This document shows positions 45,152-55,523 of a DNA stretch of 64,000 bases, in pieces. The position numbers were made by a program, and so were the translations under genes. The DNA lies in contig NZ_AOMT01000022.1 of assembly GCF_000696305.2 (NCBI RefSeq), positions 124,001 to 188,000 of the forward strand. The letters are read 5' to 3'. Below the pieces are notes generated by a model. It had not been told where the DNA came from and ran no database searches. It saw only the letters and a program-made list of their open reading frames with translations. The stretch's first letter is position 1. Each line of letters opens with the position of its first letter. This DNA is from Moraxella bovoculi 237. Its GTDB lineage: Bacteria; Pseudomonadota; Gammaproteobacteria; Pseudomonadales; Moraxellaceae.

Positions 45152-46909
45152 ATGACCGACATCACCACTGAGAAGAATGATTTTATTCGTCAGATTATTC
45201 GTGACGACTTGGCGAGCGGCAAGCACGACAGCATCGTTACTCGCTTTCCACCAGAGCCGAATGGTTATCTGCACATCGGACACGTCAAATCCATCTGCCT
45301 AAACTTTGGCGTGGCAAAAGAGTTTGACGGCTTGTGCAATCTTCGCTTTGATGACACCAACCCAACCGCTGAGAAGCAGGATTATGTGGACAGCATCAAG
45401 GCGGACGTTGAGTGGCTTGGCTTTAAATGGGCGGGCGATGTGCGCTATGCGTCTCATTATTTTGACCAGCTGCATGCATGGGCGATTCAGCTCATCAAGC
45501 AAGGCGATGCTTATGTAGATTTTCAGACGCCTGATGAGATTCGTGAGCATCGCGGTGGCTTTGGCAAGCCGTCTGTCGAATCGCCACAGCGAAATGCGAC
45601 CATCGAAGAGAACTTGGTGCACTTTGATGACATGAAAAATGGCAAATACAAAGAAGGTCAAGCCGTACTTCGCGCCAAGATTGACATGAATCATGCCAAC
45701 ATGAACATGAGAGATCCTGTCATCTATCGTGTCATGCACGCTCACCATCATCAGGCGGGCGACAAGTGGTGCATCTACCCGATGTACGATTATGCTCATC
45801 CGCTGTCAGATGCGATCGAGAACATCACGCATTCGCTGTGCACGCTTGAGTTTGAAGATCATCGCCCGTTTTATGATTGGGTGGTTGAGAAAGTTGGCTT
45901 TGAAGTGCCACCACGCCAATATGAATTTAGCCGTCTAAACCTAGATCACACCTTAACTTCTAAGCGTAAACTTAAACGCTTAGTGGACATGGGTGTCGTC
46001 TCGGGCTGGGATGATCCGCGCATGCCAACCGTGGCTGGTATGAGACGTCGCGGTTATCCTGCTGAGGGTTTGCGTGATTTTTGTGAGCGCATTGGCGTAT
46101 CTAAAGCAGATGGCGTGGTTGATTTTCGTCAGTTGGAATTTAGTGTGCGTAGCGCGCTCGAGAATACCACCGCGCGTGGCATGGCGGTGCTAAGACCATT
46201 AAAAGTCACCATTGCTAATTTTGATGAGGCGGTGGCAGACTTTGAAACCCTTAAAAAAGATACTGTTAAGGCGCGTCTGGACGATGACGTCCTGTGGCTA
46301 ACTCAGCCTAAGCATCCAAATGTTGATATGGGCAATCGTGAAATTCCATTCACCAAGACCATTTACATTGATCAGACCGATTTTGAAGTGAATCCACCGG
46401 CAGGCTACAAGCGACTGTCGCCAGAGAACCGTGAAATCCGCCTACGTAACAGCTACATCCTAAAAGTAGAGGAGCACATCACCGATGATAATGGTGACGT
46501 GGTCGAGTTGATCGCCACCATCGATCCTAAGACGCTGGGTAATAATCCTGAGGGACGCAAGGTCAAAGGTGTGATTCACTGGGTGTCAGCAAGTCACGGT
46601 GTGGATGCGGTGGTGCGCCTGTATGAGCATCTATTATTAGAAGATGATGAGATCAATCAAGATGCCACCTTGCACGAAAAAGACATGCTTGATGCGGATA
46701 CAGATGCTGATACACTATGGATTAAGCAGCACCTAAATCCTAATTCGATCACGACCTATCAAGCGGTGGTTGAGCCATCTTTGGCAGAAGTGTCAGGCGG
46801 TGAGAGATTCCAGTTTGAACGTGAAAGCTACTTTGTGGCGGACATTGTCGAGACAACCAAAGAGCTGCCTGTATTTAACCAGATCGTTGGCTTAAAAGAC
46901 AGCTTTTGA
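45152..46909 (+). CDS. glnS: Glutaminyl-tRNA synthetase
   Basis: The protein has 585 residues. It is a class Ib synthetase that charges tRNA-Gln. The HIGH motif is His41-Ile-Gly-His44 (PPEPNGYLHIGHVKS) and the KMSKS equivalent is LTSKRKLKRLV. The C-terminal anticodon-binding barrels follow (MGNREIPFTKTIYIDQTDF). Having GlnS means that Gln-tRNA need not be made by transamidation. AAAAAAGG precedes the ATG. Confidence 0.97.
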   Translation: MTDITTEKNDFIRQIIRDDLASGKHDSIVTRFPPEPNGYLHIGHVKSICLNFGVAKEFDGLCNLRFDDTNPTAEKQDYVDSIKADVEWLGFKWAGDVRYASHYFDQLHAWAIQLIKQGDAYVDFQTPDEIREHRGGFGKPSVESPQRNATIEENLVHFDDMKNGKYKEGQAVLRAKIDMNHANMNMRDPVIYRVMHAHHHQAGDKWCIYPMYDYAHPLSDAIENITHSLCTLEFEDHRPFYDWVVEKVGFEVPPRQYEFSRLNLDHTLTSKRKLKRLVDMGVVSGWDDPRMPTVAGMRRRGYPAEGLRDFCERIGVSKADGVVDFRQLEFSVRSALENTTARGMAVLRPLKVTIANFDEAVADFETLKKDTVKARLDDDVLWLTQPKHPNVDMGNREIPFTKTIYIDQTDFEVNPPAGYKRLSPENREIRLRNSYILKVEEHITDDNGDVVELIATIDPKTLGNNPEGRKVKGVIHWVSASHGVDAVVRLYEHLLLEDDEINQDATLHEKDMLDADTDADTLWIKQHLNPNSITTYQAVVEPSLAEVSGGERFQFERESYFVADIVETTKELPVFNQIVGLKDSF

Positions 46910-46925
46910 TATTAGCCAACCAACC

Positions 46926-46955
46926 AAACCGCATGTTTATCGTGCGGTTTTTTTT
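46926..46955 (+). terminator. Terminator after glnS
   Basis: AAACCGCA (46926-46933) pairs with TGCGGTTT (46943-46950) and a T-run follows. Confidence 0.88.
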
Positions 46956-47062
46956 ATTTGTATTTGAAAATAAAATCCCCAACCATCAATCAATTAATGC
47001 GTAAAATCCCCAAATATGATAAAGTAGTCAGTTAAAATAAACAAAAATAACAGAGTGATTAT

Positions 47063-47998
47063 ATGAAGATCTTATTAGCCAATCCACGCGGTTTTTGTGC
47101 CGGCGTGGATAGAGCCATCGCCATTGTTAATGAGGCATTGCGCCGCTTTAATCCGCCCATTTATGTGCGTCATGAAGTGGTTCATAATAAATTCGTGGTT
47201 GAAGATCTTGCCAACCGCGGGGCGATATTCGTTGAAGAGCTTGATGAAGTGCCTGATGGCGCGATTGTGATTTTTTCGGCGCATGGCGTATCTAAGGCAG
47301 TTGAGGACGAGGCAGCTCGACGTAATTTGACTGTATTTGATGCCACTTGCCCCTTGGTGACCAAAGTTCATATCGAGGTGGGTAAATTTGCCAAAGAAGG
47401 CATGGATGCGATTTTGATCGGGCATGGAGGACATCCTGAAGTTGAAGGGACGATGGGGCGATTTGATACGACCTTTGGCGGGCGCATTCATCTGGTTGAG
47501 GATGCTGATGATGTTGCGAATTTAGATTTTGAAGAAGACAAGAAGCTTGCTTTCGTTACTCAGACCACGCTGTCGATGGATGATACGGCTGTGGTGATTG
47601 ATGCATTAAAGGATAAATTCCCACAAATCAACGCCCCGCGTAAGGACGACATCTGCTACGCCACCCAGAACCGTCAGGATGCGGTAAAGTCGTTGGCGGC
47701 AAACTGTGACATCGTTCTGGTGGTCGGGTCGCCAAATTCTTCTAATTCTAACCGCCTAAGAGAGCTTGCTGAGCGACTGGGTGCTAAGGCTTATCTTATT
47801 GATAACGCCAGCCAAATGGATCGTTCATGGTTTGATGGTGTGGCATGTGTGGGTGTAACGGCAGGCGCATCAGCCCCTGAAGTGCTTATCCAAGAAGTGC
47901 TAGACACCCTGCAATCATGGGGCGCCCAAAGCCCAGAAGAGATCAGTGGCATCGAAGAGAATGTTACATTTAGCCTGCCAAAATCCTTGCGTGCGTGA
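47063..47998 (+). CDS. ispH: 4-hydroxy-3-methylbut-2-enyl diphosphate reductase
   Basis: The protein has 311 residues. It is the last step of the MEP pathway, producing IPP and DMAPP. The [4Fe-4S] cysteines are Cys12 (RGFCAGVDR), Cys96 (DATCPLV) and Cys198 ([11 protein letters not shown]). Substrate-binding [14 protein letters not shown] and [11 protein letters not shown] are present. The gene is followed after 39 bases by recJ on the same strand, so the two may be co-transcribed. Confidence 0.98.
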   Translation: MKILLANPRGFCAGVDRAIAIVNEALRRFNPPIYVRHEVVHNKFVVEDLANRGAIFVEELDEVPDGAIVIFSAHGVSKAVEDEAARRNLTVFDATCPLVTKVHIEVGKFAKEGMDAILIGHGGHPEVEGTMGRFDTTFGGRIHLVEDADDVANLDFEEDKKLAFVTQTTLSMDDTAVVIDALKDKFPQINAPRKDDICYATQNRQDAVKSLAANCDIVLVVGSPNSSNSNRLRELAERLGAKAYLIDNASQMDRSWFDGVACVGVTAGASAPEVLIQEVLDTLQSWGAQSPEEISGIEENVTFSLPKSLRA

Positions 47999-48037
47999 TT
48001 GGTCTGGATTTAAGAATCAAAACAAAGAAGAATTACA

Positions 48038-49804
48038 ATGACAAAGCTTAATTTATCACTGCGCTACACAGGTAAGATTGATGATGAACTGGTTCAGGCG
48101 TTCGGTTCTGTGACTTTGGCGCGTGTGCTGCTCGCTCGTGGCATTCACGATGAGGCACAGCTAGATACTTCGGTAGGACAGCTGTTGCCTGCATCTGACT
48201 TAACAGGACTTGATGAGGCAGCGACCTTAATCAGTCAAGCGATCGATGAGCAAAAGCGTATTTTGATCGTAGGTGACTTTGATTGTGATGGTGCAACTTC
48301 AACAGCACTCATGGTTCGCTGCCTAAAAGAGATGGGTGCTGATGTGAATTTCTTGGTGCCTGATCGATTTAAATTTGGTTATGGATTGACACCAGAGATT
48401 GTCAGCTATGGCGCAGAGGAATTTAACCCAGAGGTTATCATCACTGTGGATAATGGCATCTCAAGCCATGACGGTGTCATGCGCGCCGATGAGCTTGGCA
48501 TCCAAGTCATCATCACAGATCACCATCTGACCACCAAGCCATCTCCGAGTGCCGCCGCTGTCGTGAATCCTAACCAACAAGGCTGTAATTTTGGCAGTAA
48601 ATCCCTGGTCGGCGTGGGTGTGGCATTCTATGTCATGGGTCGTGTGGCGCGCATCCGCCGTGAAGCAGGGCTATCAACGACAAGTGTCGCCAAGTATCTA
48701 GACCTTGTGGCGCTGGGTACGGTGGCGGATGTTGGAACATTGGATCAGAACAACCGCATCTTAGTGACGCATGGGGTAAATGCCATCCGTAGTGGACGAG
48801 CTTGTCATGGGGTGCTTGCGATATTAGAGCAGTCGGGTCGCGACCATGAGAAAATCAGTAGCGATGACTTGGGTTTTGCCATTGCTCCCCGCATTAATGC
48901 TGCAGGGCGTATGGATAACATGCGCACAGGCGTCGAATGCTTGTTGGCGGATGATTGGAGCCGAGCGCATACGCTGGCGTTGGAGCTGAATAAATTGAAT
49001 CACTCGCGCCGCGCCATCGAGACGCAAATGCGAGATGAGGCGAATGACATCATTCATGAGTTGCACCTTGGCTCTGCAGAAGAGATCAGCCTGCCGCGCG
49101 CCATCATTCTATACCAAGACAACTGGCATCAGGGGGTTATTGGCATCGTCGCAGGCAGAATTAAGGAGTGCCTGTATCGTCCGACCATCGTATTCGCTCC
49201 AGCAGATGCCCAAAAAACTGACGACGATGATTACATCAAAGGTTCAGCCAGATCCATCGCTGGCGTGCACATTCGTGATGCCATTGAGGCGGTGGCGATC
49301 GCACATCCGCACTTGATCACGCATTTTGGTGGGCATGCCATGGCGGCAGGACTTACGATTAAAAAGCGGCATTTTGATGAATTCATGCAGGAGTTCTTGA
49401 TGGTGATGGATGAATTTGATGAGTTGATATTTAACGAAGAGCATTTCACAGATGGCGAACTGCTGCCCGAGGACTTTAGCCTAAGATTTGTATCAGAATT
49501 AAAGAGCGTCAGCGTTTGGGGTAACGGCTTTGCACCGCCTAGCTTTGATGGTGAATTTGAGGTGCTAAACTTCCGTGTGATGAAGGATAAGCACCTAAAA
49601 CTAACCCTTCGCCTACGTCAGGTTCAGTATCCGATTGATGCCATTTGGTTTAATTACGATGCAGACAAATGGGATTATCGCGCCAGTCATGTGCACATCT
49701 TATTCGCCTTGGAGATTAACGAATGGCAGGGCAATCAAAGCCTACAACTGGTCATCAAAGATTTGGCAGTAAGCCAAATTGCACCGATGATGTCGCCGTA
49801 TTAA
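48038..49804 (+). CDS. recJ: Single-stranded-DNA-specific exonuclease RecJ
   Basis: The protein has 588 residues. It is a 5'-to-3' ssDNA exonuclease of recombination and mismatch repair. The DHH phosphoesterase motifs are VGDFDCDGATS (Asp80, Asp82, Asp84) and TDHHL. The DHHA1 half has GSARSIAGVHIRDAIE and HFGGHAMAAGLTI. The C-terminal OB fold ends near the stop. The length is typical. Confidence 0.97.
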   Translation: MTKLNLSLRYTGKIDDELVQAFGSVTLARVLLARGIHDEAQLDTSVGQLLPASDLTGLDEAATLISQAIDEQKRILIVGDFDCDGATSTALMVRCLKEMGADVNFLVPDRFKFGYGLTPEIVSYGAEEFNPEVIITVDNGISSHDGVMRADELGIQVIITDHHLTTKPSPSAAAVVNPNQQGCNFGSKSLVGVGVAFYVMGRVARIRREAGLSTTSVAKYLDLVALGTVADVGTLDQNNRILVTHGVNAIRSGRACHGVLAILEQSGRDHEKISSDDLGFAIAPRINAAGRMDNMRTGVECLLADDWSRAHTLALELNKLNHSRRAIETQMRDEANDIIHELHLGSAEEISLPRAIILYQDNWHQGVIGIVAGRIKECLYRPTIVFAPADAQKTDDDDYIKGSARSIAGVHIRDAIEAVAIAHPHLITHFGGHAMAAGLTIKKRHFDEFMQEFLMVMDEFDELIFNEEHFTDGELLPEDFSLRFVSELKSVSVWGNGFAPPSFDGEFEVLNFRVMKDKHLKLTLRLRQVQYPIDAIWFNYDADKWDYRASHVHILFALEINEWQGNQSLQLVIKDLAVSQIAPMMSPY

Positions 49805-49808
49805 GAAT

Positions 49809-49838
49809 AAAAAGCGCGTTCAAATGAATGCGCTTTTT
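49809..49838 (+). terminator. Terminator after recJ
   Basis: AAAAAGCGC pairs with GCGCTTTTTT, with an inner TTCA/TGAA extension. Confidence 0.85.
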
Positions 49839-49936
49839 TATTTGGTTAATAGTTGAACCGAAATTTATTCATTATGAATATCAGTAACTAAGGTCGGTGA
49901 CTTGACAATTACAACGAATGATTTAATAGATATAAA

Positions 49937-49970
49937 AAGAAAGCCCTTCTCGATATGAGAAGGACTTCTT
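49937..49970 (-). terminator. Terminator of the tRNA-Lys/tRNA-Asn transcript
   Basis: On the minus strand AAGTCCTTCTC pairs with GAGAAGGGCTT (one G-U) and is followed by TCTTTTT. It lies just past tRNA-Asn. Confidence 0.8.
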
Positions 49971-49976
49971 GGAATA

Positions 49977-50052
49977 TGGCTCCCCAACCTGGGCTCGAAC
50001 CAGGGACACACGGATTAACAGTCCGATGCTCTACCAACTGAGCTATTGGGGA
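49977..50052 (-). tRNA. tRNA-Asn (anticodon GTT)
   Basis: This is a 76-nt gene with encoded CCA. The acceptor is TCCCCAA/TTGGGGA with a G discriminator. The anticodon loop is CTGTTAA and the T arm has GGTTCGAGCC. A single base separates its 5' end from the CCA end of the preceding tRNA-Lys, so the two are processed from one precursor. Confidence 0.97.
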
Positions 50053-50053
50053 A

Positions 50054-50129
50054 TGGTGGGTCGTGCAGGATTCGAACCTGCGACCAATTGATTAAAAGTC
50101 AACTGCTCTACCAACTGAGCTAACGACCC
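50054..50129 (-). tRNA. tRNA-Lys (anticodon TTT), copy 1
   Basis: This is a 76-nt gene with encoded CCA. The acceptor is GGGTCGT/ACGACCC with an A discriminator. The anticodon loop is CTTTTAA. It is identical to the copy at 50217-50292. Confidence 0.97.
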
Positions 50130-50143
50130 GATTTGTGTTGCGT

Positions 50144-50171
50144 ATTATACTAGATAATTTCAACTTTGCAA
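50144..50171 (-). promoter_or_regulatory. Promoter of tRNA-Lys copy 1 and tRNA-Asn
   Basis: On the minus strand TTGCAA (50166-50171), 16-bp spacer, TATAAT (50144-50149), then ACGC. Confidence 0.88.
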
Positions 50172-50216
50172 GTATTTTTTTTAAATATTTTTAAAATTAA
50201 CTTGCTATTAGGATAA

Positions 50217-50292
50217 TGGTGGGTCGTGCAGGATTCGAACCTGCGACCAATTGATTAAAAGTCAACTGCTCTACCAACTGAGCTAACGACCC
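50217..50292 (-). tRNA. tRNA-Lys (anticodon TTT), copy 2
   Basis: It is identical over 76 nt to the copy at 50054-50129, including CCA. It has its own promoter immediately upstream (50313-50340). No strong terminator separates it from copy 1. Confidence 0.97.
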
Positions 50293-50312
50293 TTATCGCT
50301 AATGTGGTGCGT

Positions 50313-50340
50313 ATTATACAGTATATTTGGATGTTTGCAA
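50313..50340 (-). promoter_or_regulatory. Promoter of tRNA-Lys copy 2
   Basis: On the minus strand TTGCAA (50335-50340), 16-bp spacer, TATAAT (50313-50318), then ACGC, the same layout as the other tRNA promoters here. Confidence 0.88.
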
Positions 50341-50402
50341 GTGGTTTTTTATATTTTTTATAAAAAATCGCAAACCTTTAAGTTTGCGATTTTATTGGGT
50401 GA

Positions 50403-51119
50403 TTAATTATGTGCCAACACATCCACAGGGTTGAGCCTTGACGCGTTACGGGCGGGCAAAAAGCCAAACACAATGCCGATAAGCGTTGAGCAGACAAAGG
50501 CAACCACGATAGATAGGGGCGAGTAAATCACACCTACGCTGTCGCCCCCTAAATTTATTGACAAGACTGCCCACACCAAAGGCAAGTAAAATCCCTAAGA
50601 CACCGCCCAAGATACACACCAATACCGCTTCTATCAAAAACTACCCCATGATGTCCAACTGTCTTGCCCCGACCGCCATACGCATACCAATCTTGCTAGT
50701 GCGTTCGGCGACGGACACGAGCATGATGTTCATCACACCAATACCGCGCACGATGAGCGAGATGACGGTGATGGACGAGATGAGTAGGGCCATGGTGGCG
50801 GTGTTTTTTTGTTCTACTCGGTTAATTTGGGCGATCAGGTCGCCTTTTTTGACTTCATCGCCCACGTTCACGTACAGCTTGACAATACTCCCTGATACCT
50901 GAGCCCCCACGTCCACGCTTTGAATGGGCTTGACCTTACCTGACGCCATGACCGTGTTTTCAATGTCGCCCACCACCGCATCGGCAGTCAGATAGGACGC
51001 GGTGGGGCTTCTTTGGGTTTAAAGAAATAATAAAGCGCAAGAGCGATCAAGGCAAGCAAGATAACGATGATTGATAACTTGGCGTACTTGGTAAATTTGG
51101 GTTTGGCAGCTGTGTTCAT
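50403..51119 (-). pseudogene. macA-macB remnant (deletion fusion with further lesions)
   Basis: The reading starts at the ATG at 51119 with a MacA-like membrane anchor (MNTAAKPKFTKYAKLSIIVI) and shifts frame near 51000. It continues as the MacA lipoyl region ([33 protein letters not shown]) to about 50830. There it jumps straight into the MacB permease ([18 protein letters not shown]), so the 3' part of macA and the 5' part of macB, including the ATPase, are gone. An in-frame TAG stands in place of the expected Gln at 50641-50643 (DIMG-stop-FLIEAVLVC). A homopolymer frameshift at 50545-50549 (GGGGG) follows. The end (FLPARNASRLNPVDVLAHN) is the normal MacB C-terminus. A working MacAB macrolide or peptide exporter cannot be made from this locus. 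Confidence 0.88.
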
Positions 51120-51289
51120 CATCACCTGCGGACAATGATTAAAGGGCAAATAGGGTTAAAATATCGATGAAATATAAAAATCTTTTGGCAAAAATTTAAA
51201 AATGATAAAAGCGACTTATGATATCAATGTCATCTGTGCACAGTATGGGTCAAACCAGTATCTTTGTGCGTATTTTTTTTAATTTTGTG

Positions 51290-52309
51290 TTACGGCGTTG
51301 TAAGCTGGTTAGACCGCATTGGTGTACCGCACAGTGACAAAACCAACTGCTGCAACAGGTGCCATACATTAGCATCATTAACACCTTTGATGGTCGTATC
51401 TATGTCATAAATGGCGCTTAGCCAAGATTGACTTGTTAAGGTTGGTGAGCGTCTGGCAGCGTTCGTGTAGCTTGATATTTTATTGCGCCAGATTCCTAGG
51501 TTGCTTGGGTTTTTGCCTGCTTGGATTTGTAGGATGAGGCGCGCATCTTTGGCGAGTGCCCATAGGATAATGCTTGGCGCAATGTCGGTATTTTTTAGAT
51601 GATTGAGAATTTGTAGGGCTTTTGTGGTGTTGCCTGCCAGTACGGTGTCGGATAAGTCAAAGACGCTAAATTCCGCACCGTCCACAAGGCAGGTTGTGAG
51701 CATGTCGATGTCAATGATAGCATTCGGGCATAGTAATGACAATCGCCAAAGATTTTGATGGGCGGTAAGTAGGTTGTGCTCGGTATGCATCATGAGCATC
51801 TGCCAAGCATCGGCATTTAGGGTAACGCCAATATGACGCGCTTGCATCCTAAGCAGCTCGCCGCGCATCCTTTCATCGTAAATGTTGCCATCAATGATGA
51901 GTCCAAGTTGGTCGAACAGCTTGATGGCTTTGGTGCTAAGTGATTTTTTGTCTTGTTTTGGGGTTTGCCACAGTAGATGATGCAGTGTGTCTGGTGCAAT
52001 GCGAGCCAGAGCATCAAGAGTGTCTTTGTCGGGCTTATGGTTGCCAGAGACGATGATTGCGCTGGCATCGCCGAACAGGCTTAGGCTGTCAAGTTCAGCG
52101 ATGACATTTGTCCAAGATTTGGCTGAGGTCAGCTCGATGCGTTTGATGGTCTGTTCGTGTGCTTGCCAGATGGGGCGACAAGCATCAATGATCCACTGAC
52201 TAATCAGCGGCTCATCTGAATGAATGAGCCAAAAGCCTTGAATGGGCTGACTGCTTGCAGGGTCCGCACCCCGAAGCTGCTCATACAGAGGTATAAAACG
52301 CTGCTGCAT
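51290..52309 (-). CDS. holA: DNA polymerase III subunit delta
   Basis: The protein has 339 residues. It is the clamp-loader subunit that opens the beta clamp. The fold is AAA+-like without a Walker motif; recognisable blocks are FGDASAIIVSGNHKPDKDTLDALARIAP, MRGELLRMQARHIGVTLNADAW, GAEFSVFDLSDTVLAGN and IAPSIILWALAKDARLILQI. It is the last gene of leuS-lptE-holA, an order conserved in many gammaproteobacteria; it starts two bases after the lptE stop. Confidence 0.94.
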   Translation of the reverse strand: MQQRFIPLYEQLRGADPASSQPIQGFWLIHSDEPLISQWIIDACRPIWQAHEQTIKRIELTSAKSWTNVIAELDSLSLFGDASAIIVSGNHKPDKDTLDALARIAPDTLHHLLWQTPKQDKKSLSTKAIKLFDQLGLIIDGNIYDERMRGELLRMQARHIGVTLNADAWQMLMMHTEHNLLTAHQNLWRLSLLCPNAIIDIDMLTTCLVDGAEFSVFDLSDTVLAGNTTKALQILNHLKNTDIAPSIILWALAKDARLILQIQAGKNPSNLGIWRNKISSYTNAARRSPTLTSQSWLSAIYDIDTTIKGVNDANVWHLLQQLVLSLCGTPMRSNQLTTP

Positions 52310-52311
52310 TA

Positions 52312-52800
52312 TCAGAGTTTGGCTTTGGCGTAATACTGTTCAGCGATACGCTGAGCCAAGTGATCGTAGAGCCGCGTTTTGGTTTTCTCACCTTGTTGAT
52401 CGACGGTAACGACACTGGCCTCATTGTATTGATAGCTTTGCTCAACTTGAACAGGCGCGCGATGAGTCTGACCGCCGATGGTGTAACTAACATCTGCCAT
52501 CATCACCAAGCGAACCTCGGTTAAGGTACCGACCAATTCGTAACGACGCAGACGAAGATTGTCTACTTTGACGGTGTTGGCGGCAGTGGCTTGCTCTGAT
52601 ACACCTAATAGCTGTAAGCGCTTAACTAAAGGACGCTTTAACCCTAGTGCAAATTGGTTATCTTCTAAGATTAGCTGAGTGCTAAGGTTGGTAGGGGCAA
52701 TCACAGCAGCTGTACGATCGCTGCCGCGTAGGGCAAAGCCACAAGCACTTAGGCTTGTCGCTGTTGCTACCACAAATGCTAGTACAAGGGCTTTTTTCAT
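52312..52800 (-). CDS. lptE: LPS-assembly lipoprotein LptE
   Basis: The protein has 162 residues with a signal peptide and lipobox LSAC (Cys20) followed by GFALRG, the classic LptE start. It plugs LptD in the outer membrane to deliver LPS to the surface. The alternating strand-helix pattern (TVKVDNLRLRRYELVGT, VRLVMMADVSYTI) fits the family. Its place between leuS and holA is the conserved location of lptE/rlpB. Confidence 0.94.
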   Translation of the reverse strand: MKKALVLAFVVATATSLSACGFALRGSDRTAAVIAPTNLSTQLILEDNQFALGLKRPLVKRLQLLGVSEQATAANTVKVDNLRLRRYELVGTLTEVRLVMMADVSYTIGGQTHRAPVQVEQSYQYNEASVVTVDQQGEKTKTRLYDHLAQRIAEQYYAKAKL

Positions 52801-52819
52801 GTTGATTCCTATTTATCAA

Positions 52820-55423
52820 TCAGCTTGCAACCACGAAGCTGACCAGTTTATTTGGTACAACGATGGCTTTTTTGATCTCGCCCGTCAAGAATTTATCGAC
52901 GCCATCGACAGCTTTGGCAAGGCCGATAAGTGTGTCATTATCCAAGCCTGTCGCTACATCCATCTTGCCGCGAACTTTGCCATTTACCTGAACGACCATG
53001 GTAATGGTGTCATTGGCAAGGGCTTCTTTGTCAAGGCTGGGGAAGCTGATGGCACGACTATCAAAGCCGAACTGTTCTAGCAGATACTCACCAGCATGAG
53101 GCGCATACAGAGCCAGCATCGACAGTAGGGTAACGATGGATTCGTGACGTGCTGCCAAGTCGTTGGTGTCATTCACATCGAAGCTGCCAATCTCATTAGC
53201 AAGCTCCATGAGAGATGAGACAGGCGTGTTTAGCGCCAGATGCTCGCCCAGACTGACATCGATCTTGGCGATGGTCTCGTGCGTCTTACGGCGTAGGTCT
53301 TTAGCAGCTTTGGTTAGTGTATTCTTATCGATTGCAAGGTTGTTATTACCATCGATGGCGGCTAGGTGCTCATTGGTGATGCGCCATACTTTTTTGACGA
53401 AGTTGTGCGGGCCTTTTAGTGCTGAATCTGACCACTCTAGTGTCTGATCGGCAGGTGCGGTAAATAGCGTGTATAGACGGACGGTGTCAGCCCCATATTG
53501 CTCGATGATCTCTTGTGGGTCAACGCCGTTGTTCTTCGATTTTGACATCTTCTCGATCTTACCAATCACGACAGGCTGACCGTCGGCGATTAGGGTCGCT
53601 TCACCATTCTCGACATTAACCTCGTGTGGGAAATAGTAAGTCGTCGAACCGTCCGCATTCTCACGATAGAAAGTTCCTGCCAGAACCATACCCTGAGCCA
53701 GTAGGTTGGCAAATGGCTCGTCGCCACCGACCAGACCCTCGTCACGCATGACCTTATGGAAGAAGCGAGCGTATAATAAGTGTAGCACTGCATGCTCAAC
53801 ACCGCCCACATACTGATCTACGGCAAGCCATTTGTCTGCGCCTGCACGACCCACCATCTGCGTGTCGTCATGTGGTGTGGTGAAGCGCTGAGCATACCAG
53901 CTACTCTCTACAAAGGTATCAAAGGTATCTGTCTCGCGCTCGGCAGGCTGTCCGCATTTTGGGCAGGTGCAGTCGATGAATTCTGGCATGGATTTAAGTG
54001 GGTTGCCACGTCCGTCAGGCACGACATCAGTCGGTAATACGACAGGCAGATCGGCTTCATCGACAGGAACAGTGCCGCAGTATTCGCAGTTGATCATCGG
54101 AATTGGGCAGCCCCAATAACGCTGACGAGACACACCCCAGTCACGCAGACGATACTGAGTGGTGATTTTGCCTTTGTCGCCTAGAATCTGTGCGATCTTA
54201 GCGGTGGCGTCATCTTTATTAAGACCATCTAGCTCGCCTGAATTAATGCACACACCGCCTTTGTCGCCATACCATTCTTGCCAGTTCTTATTATCATAAG
54301 CCTGTCCGCCCACGTCGATCACTTGGCGGATGGGTAGGTTGTATTTATTGGCAAATTCAAAGTCACGTTCATCGTGGGCGGGTACTGCCATGACTGCGCC
54401 CGAACCATAGCTCATCAGTACGTAGTTGGCAACCCAGACAGGCACACTTTGACCTGTAATGGGGTGGATTGCAACCAAGCCTGTATCCATGCCGACTTTC
54501 TCGGCTTTGGCAAGGTCTGCTTCTGCGACTGAGCCTTGTTTGCATTCTGCGCAGAACTGGGCGACCGCTTCGTTGTGACGGGCGGCATATTGAGCCAATG
54601 GGTGCTCGGCTGCAACTGCAAGGTAAGTCACGCCCATGATGGTGTCAGGGCGGGTGGTGAACACGGTGAGCTTGTCGGCTTGACCATCGATCTCATAAGC
54701 GAATTCCAGCTCCATGCCGTGGCTTTTGCCGATCCAGTTTTGTTGCATGGACAGGACTTGCCTTGGCCATTTGTTTTCTAACAGTTTTAAATCGTCAAGC
54801 AGTTCGTCAGCATAATCGGTGATTTTGAAGTAGTACATTGGGATGTCGCGTTTTTCAACGATTGCGCCAGAGCGCCATCCACGACCGTCTACGACTTGCT
54901 CATTGGCAAGGACGGTGTTGTCCACAGGATCCCAGTTTACGGTAGATAACTTCTTATAAACCAAGCCTTTTTTGTAAAGCTGTAAAAATAACCATTGTTC
55001 CCACTTGTAATATTCTGGGTTGCAGGTGGCGAATTCACGAGACCAATCAATAGACAGACCCAAGGCGTTTAATTGGGTGCGCATGTGATTGATGTTGGAT
55101 ATCGTCCATGCATAAGGAGCGACACCGTTGTCGATGGCCGCGTTCTCGGCAGGTAAACCAAACGCATCCCAGCCCATCGGCTGCATGACGTCATAGCCCT
55201 TTTGGCGGTAGTAGCGAGACAATACGTCTGTGATGGCGTAGTTACGCACGTGCCCCATGTGTAGCTTACCACTTGGGTAGGGGAACATGGATAGCATATA
55301 GCGGGTGGGTTTGCCGTTGTCGTTATTATCCGTGTGATAGCGGTTTTCGGCTTGCCATTTGGCTTGTTGGGTGCTTTCTAAGGTATGAAAATCGTAGTCT
55401 TTTAAGGGCTGATTGGTTGTCAT
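52820..55423 (-). CDS. leuS: Leucyl-tRNA synthetase
   Basis: The protein has 867 residues from the ATG at 55423 ([13 protein letters not shown]); the frame stays open for 34 codons upstream but those are not conserved. HIGH is His55-Met-Gly-His58 ([14 protein letters not shown]) and KMSKS is [14 protein letters not shown] zinc-binding insert (CEYCGTVPV and CPKCGQP) and the CP1 editing domain ([13 protein letters not shown]) are intact, so misactivated norvaline or isoleucine can be cleared. It is the first gene of leuS-lptE-holA. Confidence 0.97.
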   Translation of the reverse strand: MTTNQPLKDYDFHTLESTQQAKWQAENRYHTDNNDNGKPTRYMLSMFPYPSGKLHMGHVRNYAITDVLSRYYRQKGYDVMQPMGWDAFGLPAENAAIDNGVAPYAWTISNINHMRTQLNALGLSIDWSREFATCNPEYYKWEQWLFLQLYKKGLVYKKLSTVNWDPVDNTVLANEQVVDGRGWRSGAIVEKRDIPMYYFKITDYADELLDDLKLLENKWPRQVLSMQQNWIGKSHGMELEFAYEIDGQADKLTVFTTRPDTIMGVTYLAVAAEHPLAQYAARHNEAVAQFCAECKQGSVAEADLAKAEKVGMDTGLVAIHPITGQSVPVWVANYVLMSYGSGAVMAVPAHDERDFEFANKYNLPIRQVIDVGGQAYDNKNWQEWYGDKGGVCINSGELDGLNKDDATAKIAQILGDKGKITTQYRLRDWGVSRQRYWGCPIPMINCEYCGTVPVDEADLPVVLPTDVVPDGRGNPLKSMPEFIDCTCPKCGQPAERETDTFDTFVESSWYAQRFTTPHDDTQMVGRAGADKWLAVDQYVGGVEHAVLHLLYARFFHKVMRDEGLVGGDEPFANLLAQGMVLAGTFYRENADGSTTYYFPHEVNVENGEATLIADGQPVVIGKIEKMSKSKNNGVDPQEIIEQYGADTVRLYTLFTAPADQTLEWSDSALKGPHNFVKKVWRITNEHLAAIDGNNNLAIDKNTLTKAAKDLRRKTHETIAKIDVSLGEHLALNTPVSSLMELANEIGSFDVNDTNDLAARHESIVTLLSMLALYAPHAGEYLLEQFGFDSRAISFPSLDKEALANDTITMVVQVNGKVRGKMDVATGLDNDTLIGLAKAVDGVDKFLTGEIKKAIVVPNKLVSFVVAS

Positions 55424-55523
55424 AATTGGCTCATGAAATAAAGATGAACATAGAAAATTTAACATACTATTATAGCTGATTTTTGCTATAATTTGCCAAT
55501 ATTTTGTAAAGCCAGACACCCCC

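Noticed and set aside
50054-50292. Identical tRNA-Lys copies as an assembly duplication
   Set aside because: The flanking sequences differ outside the genes and each copy has its own promoter variant.
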